Counted from the stretch's first letter, positions 25,176 through 38,709 are shown. The stretch is DNA of 64,000 nt from Lutraria lutraria (GCA_964023205.1 OZ026840.1:13930454-13994453), one strand, 5' to 3'. Translations and numbers: made by a program. The notes: generated from the letters alone by a model not told the origin.

Positions 25176-26298
25176 CTAGACGAATTTTAGTCACGGGTAC
25201 TAGTTTATTATAGTTGTTTGTGGGTGTATAGCATAGTGTCTATTATTACTATTTTGGATAATCCTGGCCATTTGATTGGCTGATGGTGATATCGGTCATT
25301 TGATTGGTCAGACATTGGACTGGCTATTCGTCGCGTAACCTGACGTGTTGTATGAATGTGTTCGTCTGCTCTTTTATTGAAAGGTAAGTAAGTAGTGGGG
25401 GCATTGTTCTATGATGTTGACCTAGATAAGTTGTTGTGGCACAATATCGGAAACGTCAATAGCAGTAAGTTTAATGTGGTTGTATCACAGCAGATTATGG
25501 TGAATTTGGTAGTACTAGTATTTAGGGTGGACTTTATCCCATTGATATACGATATTACCTTGTACTTGTGAACTACACTCAAACCAACTTATAAACAGCC
25601 TGTTCGTAAACATTTTTTTTTCAAAAATTATGCGGCAGAGATTTCTGAAATTTTGCAAACAATAATTTCATTCAATTACCCATACTTTTGCACTATTTGA
25701 TTGCATATTCTCTTGCACAGTTACCCATGCGAAACGTATACTTCGTTATGGATTATATTGCTCGTGAACCCCGTGCATTCAATGAAAATTAGGTCGGCAT
25801 ATTTCAATCGATTCGGTTTTTTATACGCTATCATAAAAACATAAAACATGACCCCCATGTCTGTAGAAGAAAGAGACAGATCAGTTGGAATGTTGGGAGT
25901 CCGGCGTTCCTTTGAGACAGGTGCGTTCCTTCAAGTTTCGATTATGAATTTCGATTATCATTTGTTCGTAAAAAATGTCTAATTAACGATTACAAGCATT
26001 TAATAAACTTTCGGTATCATTACAGAAATACAAATAGTTTTTTTGCTTTATACTTTCAACAATCAATTCATATCCAATAATATCAGGTTGCGCTTTATAA
26101 GTTGGTTTGAGTGTATATACATGAATGTATTCATTTGTCAAATACTCATGATTGTCAACATATGTGTATTATCTATAACTTGTAAATATGTTATACTCTC
26201 CGTAATGCAGGAATTAATAAAATAGACTGTCAATATCCTTCATGAAAAAAGCAACTTCATACAACAACTTAAACCAGTGCTTCTTGTAATTCGTTTAC
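25176..26298 (+). repeat. Dispersed repeat, full-spaced copy interrupted by a MITE
   Basis: Blocks match the array-embedded fragment in order: ctagacgaatt, tttattatagttgttt, atcctggccatttgattggc, aaaggtaagtaag, tgtcaaatactcatgattgt, taataaaatag and gcttcttgtaatt. The copy is split by a TIR element at 25576-26113. It contains an inverted CCAAT motif (gattggct) upstream of a consensus splice donor, and an AATAAA near its end, so it may derive from a transcribed unit. Confidence 0.8.
25576..26113. mobile_element. 538-bp MITE with a 20-bp perfect TIR and TA target duplication
   Basis: Left end cactcaaaccaacttataaa and right end its exact reverse complement, flanked by TA at 25574-25575 and 26114-26115. 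It interrupts the dispersed repeat, whose array-embedded relative is continuous there (gcactacatgcatgaat). The TA target duplication and TIR are typical of Tc1/mariner-type non-autonomous elements. No transposase frame inside. Confidence 0.85.
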
Positions 26299-26636
26299 CT
26301 ATAATGTTTCGTTATAGTCTTATTATGTATATTTTTACGGTTAACGTCCAGTAAAAACATCATTACTGTAATTCAAGAAGGTTTTTTACAAAATAACTTC
26401 ATACTATACCATTGTAACAAACTTTTTTCACACCCCTAGATGTATGAATCTATAAACATAGTATATCCATACAAAACACTTGTGTCAATAGTCTAGTAGT
26501 TCGTACAAAATGTTTTTTTTTCAGGCGTTCTCTATTTTATAACAAAGGAGACCGGACCACGCTAGATATGCACAATACGTACACTAGATACGTAAGGTAT
26601 TTTCCTTAACTTCGGTTTTTGTTCAATTTCGACCCC

Positions 26637-26755
26637 CACCTGTTTCAGTTTGTCCAATTTCAACCCAAATCCCCTGTTTCAGTATGTTCTACTTCACCTA
26701 CACCCCCTGTATCATTTTGTTCTTTTTTATCCCAACCCCCTGCTTCAGTTTCGAA
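26637..26755 (+). repeat. ~33-bp minisatellite, about four copies
   Basis: Motif cctgtttcagt recurs at 26639, 26673, 26706 (cctgtatcat) and 26739 (cctgcttcagt), each followed by a T-rich then C-rich stretch. Confidence 0.75.
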
Positions 26756-27260
26756 CAATATTTCCCCTCAAGACCGTTTCGTACATAAAGCCCGATATTT
26801 GCATTTTATCTTAGGCTGCATTTTTATATCTATTCACTCATGAAGAAATATTCTCTGTTTTTTAATTTCGAATTTCGTGTCGGTAAAACAAAACATACAC
26901 ACTGGAAATTCCAAGTCATAACTTAAAGTTTCCTTGTCCTTATGTCTTCATGTAGTTGACGTTCAACATTTTTATTTAAACAAATTCAATAACGGTGGAA
27001 GAGTTTCCCCATTTATCTGAACGGAGAACAAACTTTTATTTGATTGAGCGGTTGTGAAATTGCATGTTGGAAAGCAACCATGTTGATTTGAAATGAAACA
27101 TTATATTGATTGTTCTGCTCGCTCATAAACTAACCAAATGTACAAACGAAGACGACTGGCAATCATAATGTAACAAACTGGGAGCGATCGTTCAGAACAT
27201 GCTCAAATTCCATAAGCACGAACAAACACAATGTTGTGATAAATTGTTGCATACTTTAAA

Positions 27261-27727
27261 GGGGCATACCCTAGACCTGACAAACATTCTGTCAAAGTGT
27301 AACAATTTGCTAGATGTATATGTAAAATAATATATAATGGATAATTGCAAGAAGAACTTGGGTCATAAAATGACTTGTTTAGGTACTAGCCGCAAAAATC
27401 ATAGCTATGAATAATAAATCACTTCCACCCAAAAATTGTACAACAAATTCCAAAGATTTTCCGATCTTTTATGGAAACTTACGGGCATGCACACTTCAAA
27501 GAAGAGGTTAATTTCAAATTTGCTGATTGTTGACTTACTTCTCTGACGACTACATGACATTTCCGTGACTAAATTTATGTGTCACGAATACATATTTTTG
27601 TGATTTTATTTTTAATTGGATGAATTTCTGGCTGAAACTTTCTTCGTCGGCTTTTTTCTTCACAAGCTTCTAATTTATCATCATTTTGCATTGATTCTAG
27701 ATGCACCAAGTTGTAGGATATGCCCCT
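27261..27727. mobile_element. 467-bp MITE flanked by TTAA
   Basis: Ends aggggcataccctag and the near reverse complement ctacaag..taggatatgcccct (TIR about 14 bp with one mismatch). Flanked by TTAA at 27257-27260 and 27728-27731. TTAA target duplication is the hallmark of piggyBac-type transposition. No coding capacity inside. Confidence 0.75.
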
Positions 27728-27731
27728 TTAA

Positions 27732-29130
27732 ATGGACTAGACTAAATTACAGAGCGCAGATATAGGCTTTATTCATTGAAATATAGAAACTCAAGACATT
27801 TGATACTTTGCTTGTATTGATAATAACAAATGAAATCACTCATAAAATAGATTCTTACTAAATTGCATAAAATTTACGTAACAAATATTTTGAAAATATA
27901 TCTATGAACTGAACGGGTTTTTAGTTATTTGTATAAAAAAATATTGCGTTAATCAGACAGAAGAAATATGATACAATTAACTACAGAGTTATCTTTAACT
28001 AGCTTAATAAGGTTTGCATGTAAAATATTACATAACATCTCAAAACAGATGCACATAAACCTTAAAGTGCTTTGTCTGTTTCCACTAGTTTGACTCTGAT
28101 GCCAATAAGGAAGCTTTATATTTCATTTGGGATAATTAACGCACCTCAAATAAATTACAGTATATAGAAAAACACAATGGTTTTACACGCATTTAATACA
28201 AAAAAATAGAAGAAGAAACTTTTAAAAAAAGAGTCATTCACTCTAGCGCTGGGTATGAGTTGAGTCATGATCACGTGATATTGATCCATGATTTGAATCC
28301 TTATTGAGACAGGATGTTAACATTTCATCACTACTTTAGTCCCTGGTGATCAACTGCTGATTGTACACGCAATTTGTGGGATTAAATGCTTTGTATGACG
28401 AGAGGATTTAAAATTGCAGTCATGCATCAACTAACCGTGATTGTCAACATTAGGGGTGTATTTGTTCACCCCATAACTTCAGCAGTTTGCGGTAATCGAC
28501 CAATCCTTTTTAACAGTAGGTCGATAGGTAATTTAGGTAACATTGTATACTTGTACTAAACATGAACAGCTTGAATACTGGAGGGGTACAGGATGTTGTT
28601 TAATGAATACGTAAATTCAAACCTACATTTTTTTCTAACAAATGAAGTGGTCAAGTCTATTGCTTCTCAGACATAACTTGAATAAAGATATTGCATCGCA
28701 GGTCATGAGTTGTAGACATCTTAATCATACACCACGCATGCAATTACTGTCGGAATGGGGGTAGAAAACCAATAAATGCTTGTACATGTACATATAAGAT
28801 AGATTACGTTTTAGGCGAATGATGTACGTCGCATTCGGCACACTTCCACTGACTACGTTTAATCTCAACTTGAACTACTTGGGATTCCTCGGATGTAGAA
28901 CTGACAATTATTCACCATACACTGCAGCTGTGTGTTGTACATTTTGTGTGTACTGTTGATACAAATAGATTACCCAGCTGGAAGGTCCAATACACTATAT
29001 ATGAAACGCCAAAAAGTCTTCGGCAGATGTCGTTTTAAGACTTTGTTTAGCCATTATATTTGATTGAAAACAATTGACTTCGATGGCTAGATTATGTATG
29101 AGAAAGTTATTATTTTCTTGTTTGTTACAG
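27732..29130. other. No recognised feature
   Basis: AT-rich DNA with short A-runs. No convincing coding exon, repeat unit or TIR pair was seen. Confidence 0.5.
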
Positions 29131-29226
29131 GTTTGACGTCTCATCAACAGCCAGTATCATTTGGTAATTTTTCCAGCCTCAACGGCGGAGCAAGACTCCC
29201 AGACGATCACCTTTCATCAATCTTCC
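29131..29226 (+). CDS. Candidate internal coding exon, 96 bp, phase 1-1
   Basis: Preceded by an excellent 3' splice site (ttttcttgtttgttacag, 29113-29130) and followed by a consensus donor (C|GTAAGT at 29226/29227). The exon is exactly 96 bp, so it can be included or skipped without shifting frame. One frame is fully open: two bases complete an upstream codon, then 31 codons, then one base of the next. The peptide starts LTSHQQPVSFGNF, continues SSLNGGARLP and ends DDHLSSIF: a Ser/Gln/Pro/Gly-containing, probably disordered linker of the kind found in transcription or RNA-binding factors. G+C is visibly higher than in the flanks. No partner exon was recognised within the window, so a host gene with very long introns is inferred. 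The family is not identified. Confidence 0.45.
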
Positions 29227-30530
29227 GTAAGTTAGCTGGATAGCTGTCTCACATATGCACTTTATCTAGTCCATGATGGGATATGATCTCACAGCGGTAG
29301 GCGACTAAGTGTCACTTGTCTAAGACAATAACCACCACCCACCCCACGGAGGCCCTATTATCATTTCCGTTTGTATAGTGGGATTTATGTACAATAATAG
29401 TTCCATGCGGTCACTTCAATATTAATAGGAATTCATTACAAAAACCTCTGTTCTCGGATTTATTTTCTATTCTTCCTCTTTGTTTACGTTCGGTCACCCC
29501 ACTATCACGACCGTTCTTTGCCATAAGGAGCCACGAAGGGAAACTCAGTTACTTCACTGATGTTCTGTAAAGATAAAAAAGTAACTGTACAAACCAGAAC
29601 ATGTTTTCGTCCCTAAAAAAGTGATGCTACGAAAGGGAAATTTTTAAATGTATTTGTATCCCCTGAGATGTAAGCGATCCTAGCCTTTGAGTGCTACAGT
29701 CTGTCATATTCACAATGGATTTCGTGATTTTCTGACAGCGCTGTGAAATGAAATCCTCCTTTTATGCTCAGTACCGTTTTTATAGTAATGACGATAGCAT
29801 GAATGTTTTTTGTCAATATAGTTCTGATGCGTTTTAATTGTTCTCATTTACGGTTTTGTGTCATGTTATGTTATGTTAAATAACAAAACATGAAACAAAA
29901 CTGTCAATCATTTCTAGTTCTAGGATTATATGTAAACTTAAGCCACCTTTATGGTCAACATACTTATCAAACACACTTGATATGACACAGGTATATATGT
30001 TCACCAAACATTAGCTATTACATGACATGTTCACACACACTGCATTATTGATAGTTGAGATTTCGATAAATGTCCTTATTGAGTGATACAATGATAATGC
30101 ATCAATGAATCAGTCTTTAACATATACGTATGTTAATAATTAATACTATTTTGGCAGCCTATAGAAACATGTGTTTAGAAATGCAAGTAAGCCTAGAGAA
30201 CATGGTTATTTGATTCAAATAACATTGTATAGCAGTTATGTGAAAACATAACTAATGAACAAGAAAATCTTATATAAAAAGATAATTCTCTTAAAAAACA
30301 AATAGAAACAGCGCTTGTATAAAACAATTCATCCCACCGCATAAATCATTAAGACCAAATGAATCACCAATCAAGACACTCATCAACGGCATCTGACTCA
30401 AACCCGACCATCCCGCAAATCAATGAACAACACAATCCACAAAACAATATTGACTCAAATTATATTTCACTGACATTAGTTTAAAAAAACACACACACAA
30501 ATAGTTTTCTATATCGGAGATGTTTTAAAT
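29227..30530. other. Mostly featureless; one imperfect hairpin
   Basis: Presumed intron or intergenic DNA. An inverted repeat at about 29854-29903 pairs gttttgtgtcatgtt with aacatgaaacaaaac (14 of 15 positions) around a short loop. A short CA run lies near 30488-30500. Confidence 0.5.
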
Positions 30531-30720
30531 TATTTATTTATTTGTTGGAGTTTAACGCTTTTTTTCCCAATAAATTTTAGTTTCTTGTTTATATACAGCG
30601 ACAAGTTCACTTAACCATCGAACTTGGGCTGTTTTCTAGCCAATGCTAACTTACTCTTCTGTAAGGAACCGGAAACCACTCTACATGAGTTGGAAAATCA
30701 ACATTTTGGAAGACTAGTGA
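30531..30720 (+). repeat. Degraded SINE-like bivalve dispersed repeat (tentative)
   Basis: Starts atttatttatttgttggag then tttaacgct, followed by caagttcacttaacca, gggctgttttctagccaa and actctacatgagttgg. This block order resembles an interspersed repeat I remember as abundant in bivalve genomes. The copy is diverged and lacks a recognisable tRNA-like end. Identification is from memory and needs a library search. Confidence 0.4.
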
Positions 30721-31978
30721 TGTTTGACTTGACTAACATATAGGTTTAGAAAGATAAAATATATACAAACATGTATGATTGATGTGTTGTTTAGACATAT
30801 TCTCTGTATGATGGGGGACCATGATATTCTGTGTTACAAGATGTCGTGAAGTAATATCAACACTAGTAACACTTGTATATGGGGCTTCCTTGATGAATGA
30901 TTATAAAATGTCTTTTTTTCCATTCCTTGTTCACATAAACAACGTTGGCACCTTAACGCGGAAATGTGTTTGCAACAACTCAACTCGGCATCAGTACTTA
31001 TATAATTATACGTTGTACATAGATAGTGGAAGAAAAACATAACTTTAAAAAAATATATCAAGCCAGATTTCTACTAATTATGACCAATTTCGGATGAAAT
31101 AATCATTTCTAACTTAACATGTAAACGAGCATACCAATTTATTATCAAAACAATTGAGTTTATTGTTGACCTGGTTTATGACAAAAAAAACGAGTAAAAA
31201 ACCTTTTATTTTACTTTAAGCAGGGTTTAAGAATATGTATAAAATCAATAATTATACTCGACGTATCAACAAATGCTTCTTGCAAAGCCTCACCTTTTTC
31301 AGTTGGTTGAGAAAAGAATGTTTCACATCTTTCCTCTACTAGGTCCTTTTCTACCGAGATATTGTTCACAAATCAATAGCTTCAACAAATTAAACCACCA
31401 TTTAATATACAATCCTTGTAATGTCTGTGCTCTGTCGGATCGTGTCTTAAGATGTTCTTTAACAAACTAATTTGCAATGCAATTTGTGATGGAACTTGTC
31501 AAGATATTACGATATCGCACCATATATATAGTTTATTATGTCAGAAGTACTAAGTATAATAAATGGCTCAACAATTATGTACGAGAGATCATTTGACCAC
31601 GTTTCCTTACAAGAAGCATTATATGAACAGTTGCAACATTATCAAGGTAGCTGATGTGAGTATCACGTGACCTGGGTATACACATTACACAAGATCTATG
31701 TTTGTGTTGATATATTTTACAGATCAGTCATTTCCGATGCCACTTGAGTACTTACTTCACAAGTTACCATCATTTCCATTAATTCCTTATCGAGACTCTA
31801 AATTGCGTGTTCTCAGTGTACATGTACTATCACAAAAGGTCAAATAGGCAATATATCATCTGTTTTAAAGTTCCAAGTAACAAAGTTATTTTTTTGGAAA
31901 AAAGAAGTCTTAACTTCAATAAGAGGTATACTTGTTTAATCAATTAATCAACGTTTAAAAAGAAAAAAAACTATAAGT
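30721..31978. other. No recognised feature
   Basis: AT-rich DNA. Short open frames here have no supporting splice context, repeats or recognisable family. Confidence 0.5.
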
Positions 31979-32914
31979 AGACTAATTACAAGAAGCATTG
32001 GTTTTTGTCTTTTGTATGAAGTTGCTTTTTCATAAAGGATATTGACAGTGAATGTATTCAATCCTAGATTATGGAAAGTATAAGTAACATATTTACATGT
32101 TATGAATAACATGCATATATTGACAATCATGAGTATTTGACAAATGAATGAATTCAAAAGCATGGTAATATATCATATCCTATATCAATCAAATAGAATA
32201 TACCCTAAATGCTAACAAATTCACCATAATCTGCTATGCCAGGGTTTTCCCTAGGATTTTTTACATGAGGGTCGCAGATCCCTTAGGTTTGTATTTTGGG
32301 GTCCTTGAGAAATTTTATGGGTCCTGCATATGGATATGCATTTTTTTGCTTAAGTTCAGATAACCTATAAATCTATCACACTATATACCATCAAGTGATT
32401 GAGATCATGAATACAATAGCAAATTCACATGATTTATGGTTTTATTTCAACTGTACTATCAAACTGACTAGTGATTTTGTGTAGACTATAGTCTCCATGT
32501 GCATATATAATATACTGATCACTCAATTAGCAGGAAGGAAAATATCTATTTGTCAGATCCGATTGCGGGTCCCCAGGATGCAAAGTAAGCACCACAGAAA
32601 TGTGGGTCCTGGGTCACAAAGTTGCGTCAGGGACGCAGAAAACCTGCGTAACGGAAATCCCAGCTATGGTACAACCACATTGAACTTCAAATAACAACTT
32701 ATCTAGGTCAACATCACAGAGAAATGCCTGCATGATTTACTTACTTATCAACAAATAGCAGACGAACAGATTCAGTCTAACATGACAAAAATGACCTACA
32801 TCACAATTAGCCAATCAAATGGCCAGGATTACCCAAACTAGTAATAGACACTATACCATATACTCATGAACAACTAGAATAAACTTTGTACCCATGACTA
32901 AAATTCGTCTAGAA
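31979..32914 (-). repeat. Dispersed repeat, inverted copy interrupted by a 424-bp insertion
   Basis: Minus-strand copy of the family at 25176-26298 and inside the 5.7-kb units. On the + strand it contains gacaatcatgagtatttgac, ccaatcaaatggccaggat and ctaaaattcgtctaga, the reverse complements of family blocks. It is split by the element at 32239-32662. Confidence 0.82.
32239..32662. mobile_element. 424-bp inserted element with imperfect TIRs and a 6-bp target duplication
   Basis: Begins ccagggttttccc and ends cggaaatccca, imperfect inverted ends. Flanked by gctatg at 32233-32238 and 32663-32668. The interior carries tgggtcc/gggtccc motifs. The uninterrupted family member near 25484 (reverse complement ctgctgtgatacaacc) shows the empty site. 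The superfamily is not resolved. Confidence 0.65.
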
Positions 32915-35436
32915 AAAAAGATGACAGATCTCAACGAAAGATGAGATTCTATCTAAAATCTTAGTTTATTAAGAGCAACATTCTTCGTCTTTGATTATAA
33001 AAAGCATTTGTTTACACTCACAATGTCATTAAATACTGTACTAGTTGAAATTAAGAAAATATTCATTTTTACATTATCATTACATGAAATAATGATGTAC
33101 TGTTGTTACTATTCATTTACACGTGATAACTATTTGTGGGTGAATATGCATAATAATATCAATCCAAGACAGTAAAAAAGTATCACTTTATCAATCAATA
33201 TTCATGTGTTTAATGTTTTGTCTTATTTTGCTCGGTTATTTGGACACCATGGTATCAGTAAGCGCAACAATTACTGCAATATTTCTAGCAAAGGAAATCA
33301 TATTTCCGGTCAGCTAACCAAAAAACCTTTCTTTTCATTCTTTCCTGAACATATATTACGTACTAAGGCGATATGATTAGTCTCCAAATATATTCGTGCT
33401 TTCATGTAAGAGTTCTTATCGTTGTGGACAAAGTAGAGTCTGTCCGGCAACAGCTTCTTTGTGGACCAATTACCAATGATGTTCTGTTATATGCATGGCA
33501 TAAGTTAAACAGTTCTACAACTTCATGATTTGTGAATATACTGAACTGAACTGATAAACACGTTTACGGAAAGAAGCAACATATTTTGTCACAAAACGCC
33601 AGAGATTATCATGTTGCATGCTGTCGTAAATTAACATATTCCTGCTTAATTGAAATCGCATTAAACAATTGAATAGCGGGATGTGTTTAATTAATGTTAG
33701 CTCGGGAGTGTTGGATAATGGGTGAAGAGGAATAATTAATCTGATATCTTGCATGTGTCATCTTGCACCAGTGACAGAATAGATCTAAGATTCACTGACA
33801 TCACTGATATTGTCTTAATTACAAGATATACGTCAATGTTCTAAAGAACCTTCATATATCATTTACTATTTTCTTTTCGAAACTACCCACTCGGTCTCTC
33901 TCATTTTCAGGCCCCATGAATATAAAACTAGACTTTGGTCTCCGAGCTCAAATATCTTATTATATCTTTTTTCTGACTTGATTATAATCAGACAAACATT
34001 ATATCATTGATTCAGTAGCCCGACAGTATAATCGAACTTAATTTGTATTTAAACATTAATCAACTCTATTTTTTCAACCAAAATACTTTCAGAATGGAAT
34101 TAAGGACCATTCTCGTGTTTTATAACGTTTGGGCCAGACAGAATGTCCGGTGCAAATTGCGCTTATTAATAAACCCAATACATTGTTTGAAAAGGGCAAG
34201 GGAAAATGATGAAGTTGTTATCTATAAAATTACAGAAGTTTAAATTAGTTGTGAACTTAATTTATAAAGTAAATCACACGAATGTCTGGTCGGAATTTCT
34301 GGTTTTCATTCCTGACTTAGACTTACGACTTTTGATCAAGATATTGTTTGTCAATCTCTTTTAAATGTCAAATCTGTTACCTGTTTTAGTCGAAACTAGT
34401 CGAAAAAATACCCATTGTCATGTCTTGTGCTCCACTATACTCTTCTATTTCTCTAATTGTTACAATATACACGAATTTGTAAAATATATACAATTTAATA
34501 ATATACAAATTCTAAAACTGTCATTTATAAATCATATGATGATCGTTTCATAAGTATAATTCAGTGTGTTATTACCTTTATATTCTTATTTACTATTGAC
34601 CATGTACGAGTATATATTTAAACATGTGAAATGTTAGAAACCTTGCATTTTTCTTGAATACACTATCTTTCTATTTAACACCACATTCAAGTGATGCTTT
34701 CTCGCAAAATCAACATAGTCAACAAACCATATCCAGTAAATTTTATTTTTATATGAATAAATGACGAATCAATGGTTATCACTATTCACCGTCATTACTT
34801 TATACAGTACTAAAATGACCTAAGTGTTGGTAATTCAAACAGAAATTGGAACATTATCACTATAGAATTACTACCTCAACAGAACAGACACGCAATCTAG
34901 AAGGGAAATATTCAATGCTAAAAAATCACTTAGGGTAAAATTTGAAAGGAGAATGCACTTCATATTTTTAAGTAATGTAACAAAACAAAAGCATCGGGAC
35001 AGGGCGGTGGCCCCTTGTCCAACACTAACTTTCGACTTGTTGACAACATATACTTAGCCTCCCCATTAAATTTTTTAAGCTAACTCTATGATATACTCAC
35101 ATGCAATCATTATAAGTGCCCAGAATAGATATATTCGTAATATGTCAATATAACCATTTATTCAACTGTATATACTTGGTTCTCTGCCCATTGTTTCACC
35201 CTCCGCTCCGTTTCCATCGGTGGAATCGCTCCTAACCCTTTATAATAAACAAATGAACAAGTACTATTGGAATGAGTTTAAACTTTTAGAACTTGTCGGT
35301 CTATAATGTCCCGATATTGGAAGCGCAATGGAAGATGTCTCCAGTAGCGATATATGAACTGCAATGCCATGGTATTGCGTCTCCTATAGCGAAAAATGCA
35401 AATTTAGATTGGATTATTGCACGAGGATTGCAATTT
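32915..35436. other. Mostly featureless DNA with weak exon-like signals
   Basis: A polypyrimidine acceptor-like tctctctcattttcag ends at about 33910, and another (aatactttcag) precedes an ATG-initiated 49-codon frame at 34094-34243 (MELRTILVFYNVW...). Neither has a convincing donor or conserved copy, so no gene is called. No repeat structure was seen. Confidence 0.4.
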
Positions 35437-37810
35437 CTGTTGAGATCCTTACAATAGATGAACTTTTTTAATACTGAAAACGAGGTTTTTTTTCATTTAA
35501 TTATTGTAGCCCTTTGTTTATTTGGCTAGAGCCTTCGTCGAAATATGACATTATTTGTTTCAGTATGTATTTCGTCGGCAACAATCGTATTACTATGAGT
35601 GTATATATATTTATATTACTTCTATATGTCCATCCCGTTAACCTGGAAAATGGTATCAGGTTTAAACTGCAGCTATTGTCGCATAATCGTTATTGACATG
35701 CAACAACAAAAAAAGATACGAATGAAACGACCATTTCGTTTTCTAACCAGACTTATATAAACTGCCTTTCAGTGTTTGATCATATGAGACGTATTTGAGT
35801 GGGACAAGAACACTGCGGTATTAAACACGAACTAGGCGTATACTAAATCGATGTCTTGTTTTGATGTGAATTATCTTCAGTTGTTCTAAGTATATCGCCG
35901 TATGAAATAATTAGCAGAACAGACGAGTGTAGGATTCAAATAAGGCCATCCCACATAGATCACATGAAAATTAAATAAAAAGGGTATTTGGTGTGGGCGT
36001 ATGGATAGATTCAAGAATTCAGTATCAAATACGGCCATATACATATACGGCGTCTGAACTGGTAATATGTCATTGAAAGAAGTAAATAATAATGTGATAT
36101 CGATCATACGATGATTCACCTAGACTCGCTGAATGACAACTTTTAATTACAAGTTTTATCTCTAGGGATTTTGTTGATTTAAAACCATGAAGTTGTGAAT
36201 TCAGCAAACAGATTTTAGTCAATCCAAACAAAAAAGGTTGATTAATTTTATCACTTTTACCAGCTAATGTGAAACTATTTTAATCACATAGAAGTAGGAT
36301 GGTGACAAGCTTAGAGTTTTGAATTCAGTGAACAATGACGTGATTAAAAATATGTCAGCTTTTGGGTTAAATATGATATTTGACATTTCCCATTCGGAAG
36401 TAATTTTGTTCCCAATATGAAAATTTAATATTACGTATTTTGAACATGAATATTGTTATTGACTACAAACAAAAACGGTCTAATTACACATTTGTTTTCG
36501 GATAGTCTCCGTACATTAACTGTTTAAATGTCAAATTGAATGAACAAAGGTTAAATAATGCTGTAAGCTCTGAGGCAAACCATGTTATCGTTTCATATTG
36601 CCTGTTGACACATCTTCTGACAGCTTATGCTTCGTGCAACACAAAGGCGGAGTTACAACACAATCGTATAACCATTTACTAAACCAACAAAATTAGGTCA
36701 AAATATCTTTTTTTTCGGAAACATTTTGTTAGAAGACGATGAAATATCTCCATACTTTGTATTTTGTCATTTATAATTTAGAATCGACCGGTGCCAAAAA
36801 GGGTCGGTCGAGTAACCTTACATCCGTCTTTTCTGCCCTTATATCTTGATTAAATATTATCTTTATATCTTGTTGTCCCGTCCCCAGTCTGATTCTATAT
36901 ATTTTAACGCTGTCATGATTTACAAACCTAAATCATGCTACTTGATTCATGTTATTTTAAGCATAGCTCAACCTCTTTAATTATATGAACCATTATTTTT
37001 CATTAATTTTCTCACGGTCTGTTATTTTTCTTCTCTTTGCATTTTCACGATGTCACATGACCAAAACTTTATTGTATTTATACATTTGTTTGTAACGTGT
37101 ATAATCATGTTCTGTTCTGTTCTTTAATTTTGTTTCTTCAAGTTTTATCAACATGTATTTTGTTGTGTTTCACAGTTCGGCAAAAATATAGTTCAAACAG
37201 GTGAATCAGTTTGATTGAGTTTGTTGGATCCAAACTGTCCCAAGACTAGTCTAACAGTTACTTTATTTTGTAGCTGATATTCATAGAAATAAATGAGCGT
37301 GCTGATTTGTTAAAATATAAAACATATGTGCAGAAAACACGAGAATTTCTTCAGATTTCATAAAAGATGCATCATTTCCCTATCTTAACTTCTTTTATGA
37401 GACAATTACATTAATTTTAATTAACATCGCTATTGATTTTCGTGTCAAAAAGGCATGGTCTAAGTATAAACCAAACAGAATAAGTTTATCTTCACAAACC
37501 CCACCCAACACGCCAAATATTCAGAAACATAAAAACCGAATGATAAAACATAGTTGCCATGTGAGCCTTGTGTGCCTAACCTTACACTTACCCCCGGGAA
37601 AAAGATTAATTTAACAGTGCGTTTGTGTTTAAAGACGTTTGCTACAGTTCGCTACATTTATCACATAGACATAATACTAGGCAAAATAAAAATCAATAGA
37701 TTTTGCATGATCGTAGCCTGTGCAGAAATATTTTAAGCGAAAGAAAATTGGGGTCACTGATTTTGTTTTGAGTTATCTGCCCGTAGATTTGAATTTTTGT
37801 TTATCTTCAG

Positions 37811-38556
37811 TGATTTAACCGGAATGATATAAGGTAAATAATCAAATAGAGAATGATTTATACTTATATGATTATACATTATGACATTCTTGCTGATACC
37901 ATGTTTACAATATTATATACATAATGACATTCTTACTGATGACTTGTTTACACTTATACAAGCATGTGTATACGTTATGACTTCAAACAACACAGCTACA
38001 TAAATAAATAGTAGAAACACAATATTTTTGAGAAATCTTGACCATTTTTCATCTAACATAATTTCAAACGAGGCATGAATTCCTACTAAACCGAAATGCC
38101 GTTGTACTTCACTGAATATATGACATCTACTGAAATGTGGAATGTAAGCATTTGGGATTTGAAACTCGAAACATTATCTTAAGTGATTTAACCGGAATGA
38201 TATAAGGTAAATAATCAAATAGAGAATGATTTATACTTATATAATTATACATTATGACATTCTTACTGATACCATGTTTACACTTTTATATACATTATGG
38301 CATTCTTACTATGGACAGCTACATGAATAAATAGTAGAAACACAATATTTTTGAGAAATCTTGACAATTTTTCATCGAACAGAATTTCAAACAAGGCATG
38401 AATTGCGACTTAACCAGAATGCCTTTGTACTTCACTGAATATATAACATCTACTGACGTACTGGAAAAATGTAAGCATTTGGGATTTGAAACTCGAAACA
38501 TTATATTGACAACCAGTCAAATATTCGAAATTAATACTTCAATCATGACAGTAAAT
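37811..38556 (+). repeat. 373-bp local duplication with ~57-bp degenerate minisatellite in copy A
   Basis: The phrase tgatttaaccggaatgat starts at 37811 and again at 38184. Inside, ttatacattatgacattctt and ataccatgtttacac recur as a degenerate ~57-bp repeat. Copy B has one version of the larger block (from about 55615), with a few minisatellite units to 55805. Confidence 0.75.
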
Positions 38557-38709
38557 CATATCATTCGTGAAACTAATATACATTTTAATGTAGCAATTTG
38601 ATACACTTTTCTTATCAATAGTATTTAAATTCTTGATACCATTTTCTAATTTCGTTCAACAGACAAACACTCCATGGAAAATTCATCATACTACGCAGAT
38701 TACATAGGC

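Noticed and set aside
26619..26843. Proline-rich frame (PVSVCSTSPTPPVSF...)
   Set aside because: It is a translation of the ~33-bp minisatellite.
34094..34243. 49-codon ATG frame after an acceptor-like site
   Set aside because: No donor, promoter or polyadenylation context and no recognisable family; equally likely by chance in this AT-rich DNA.
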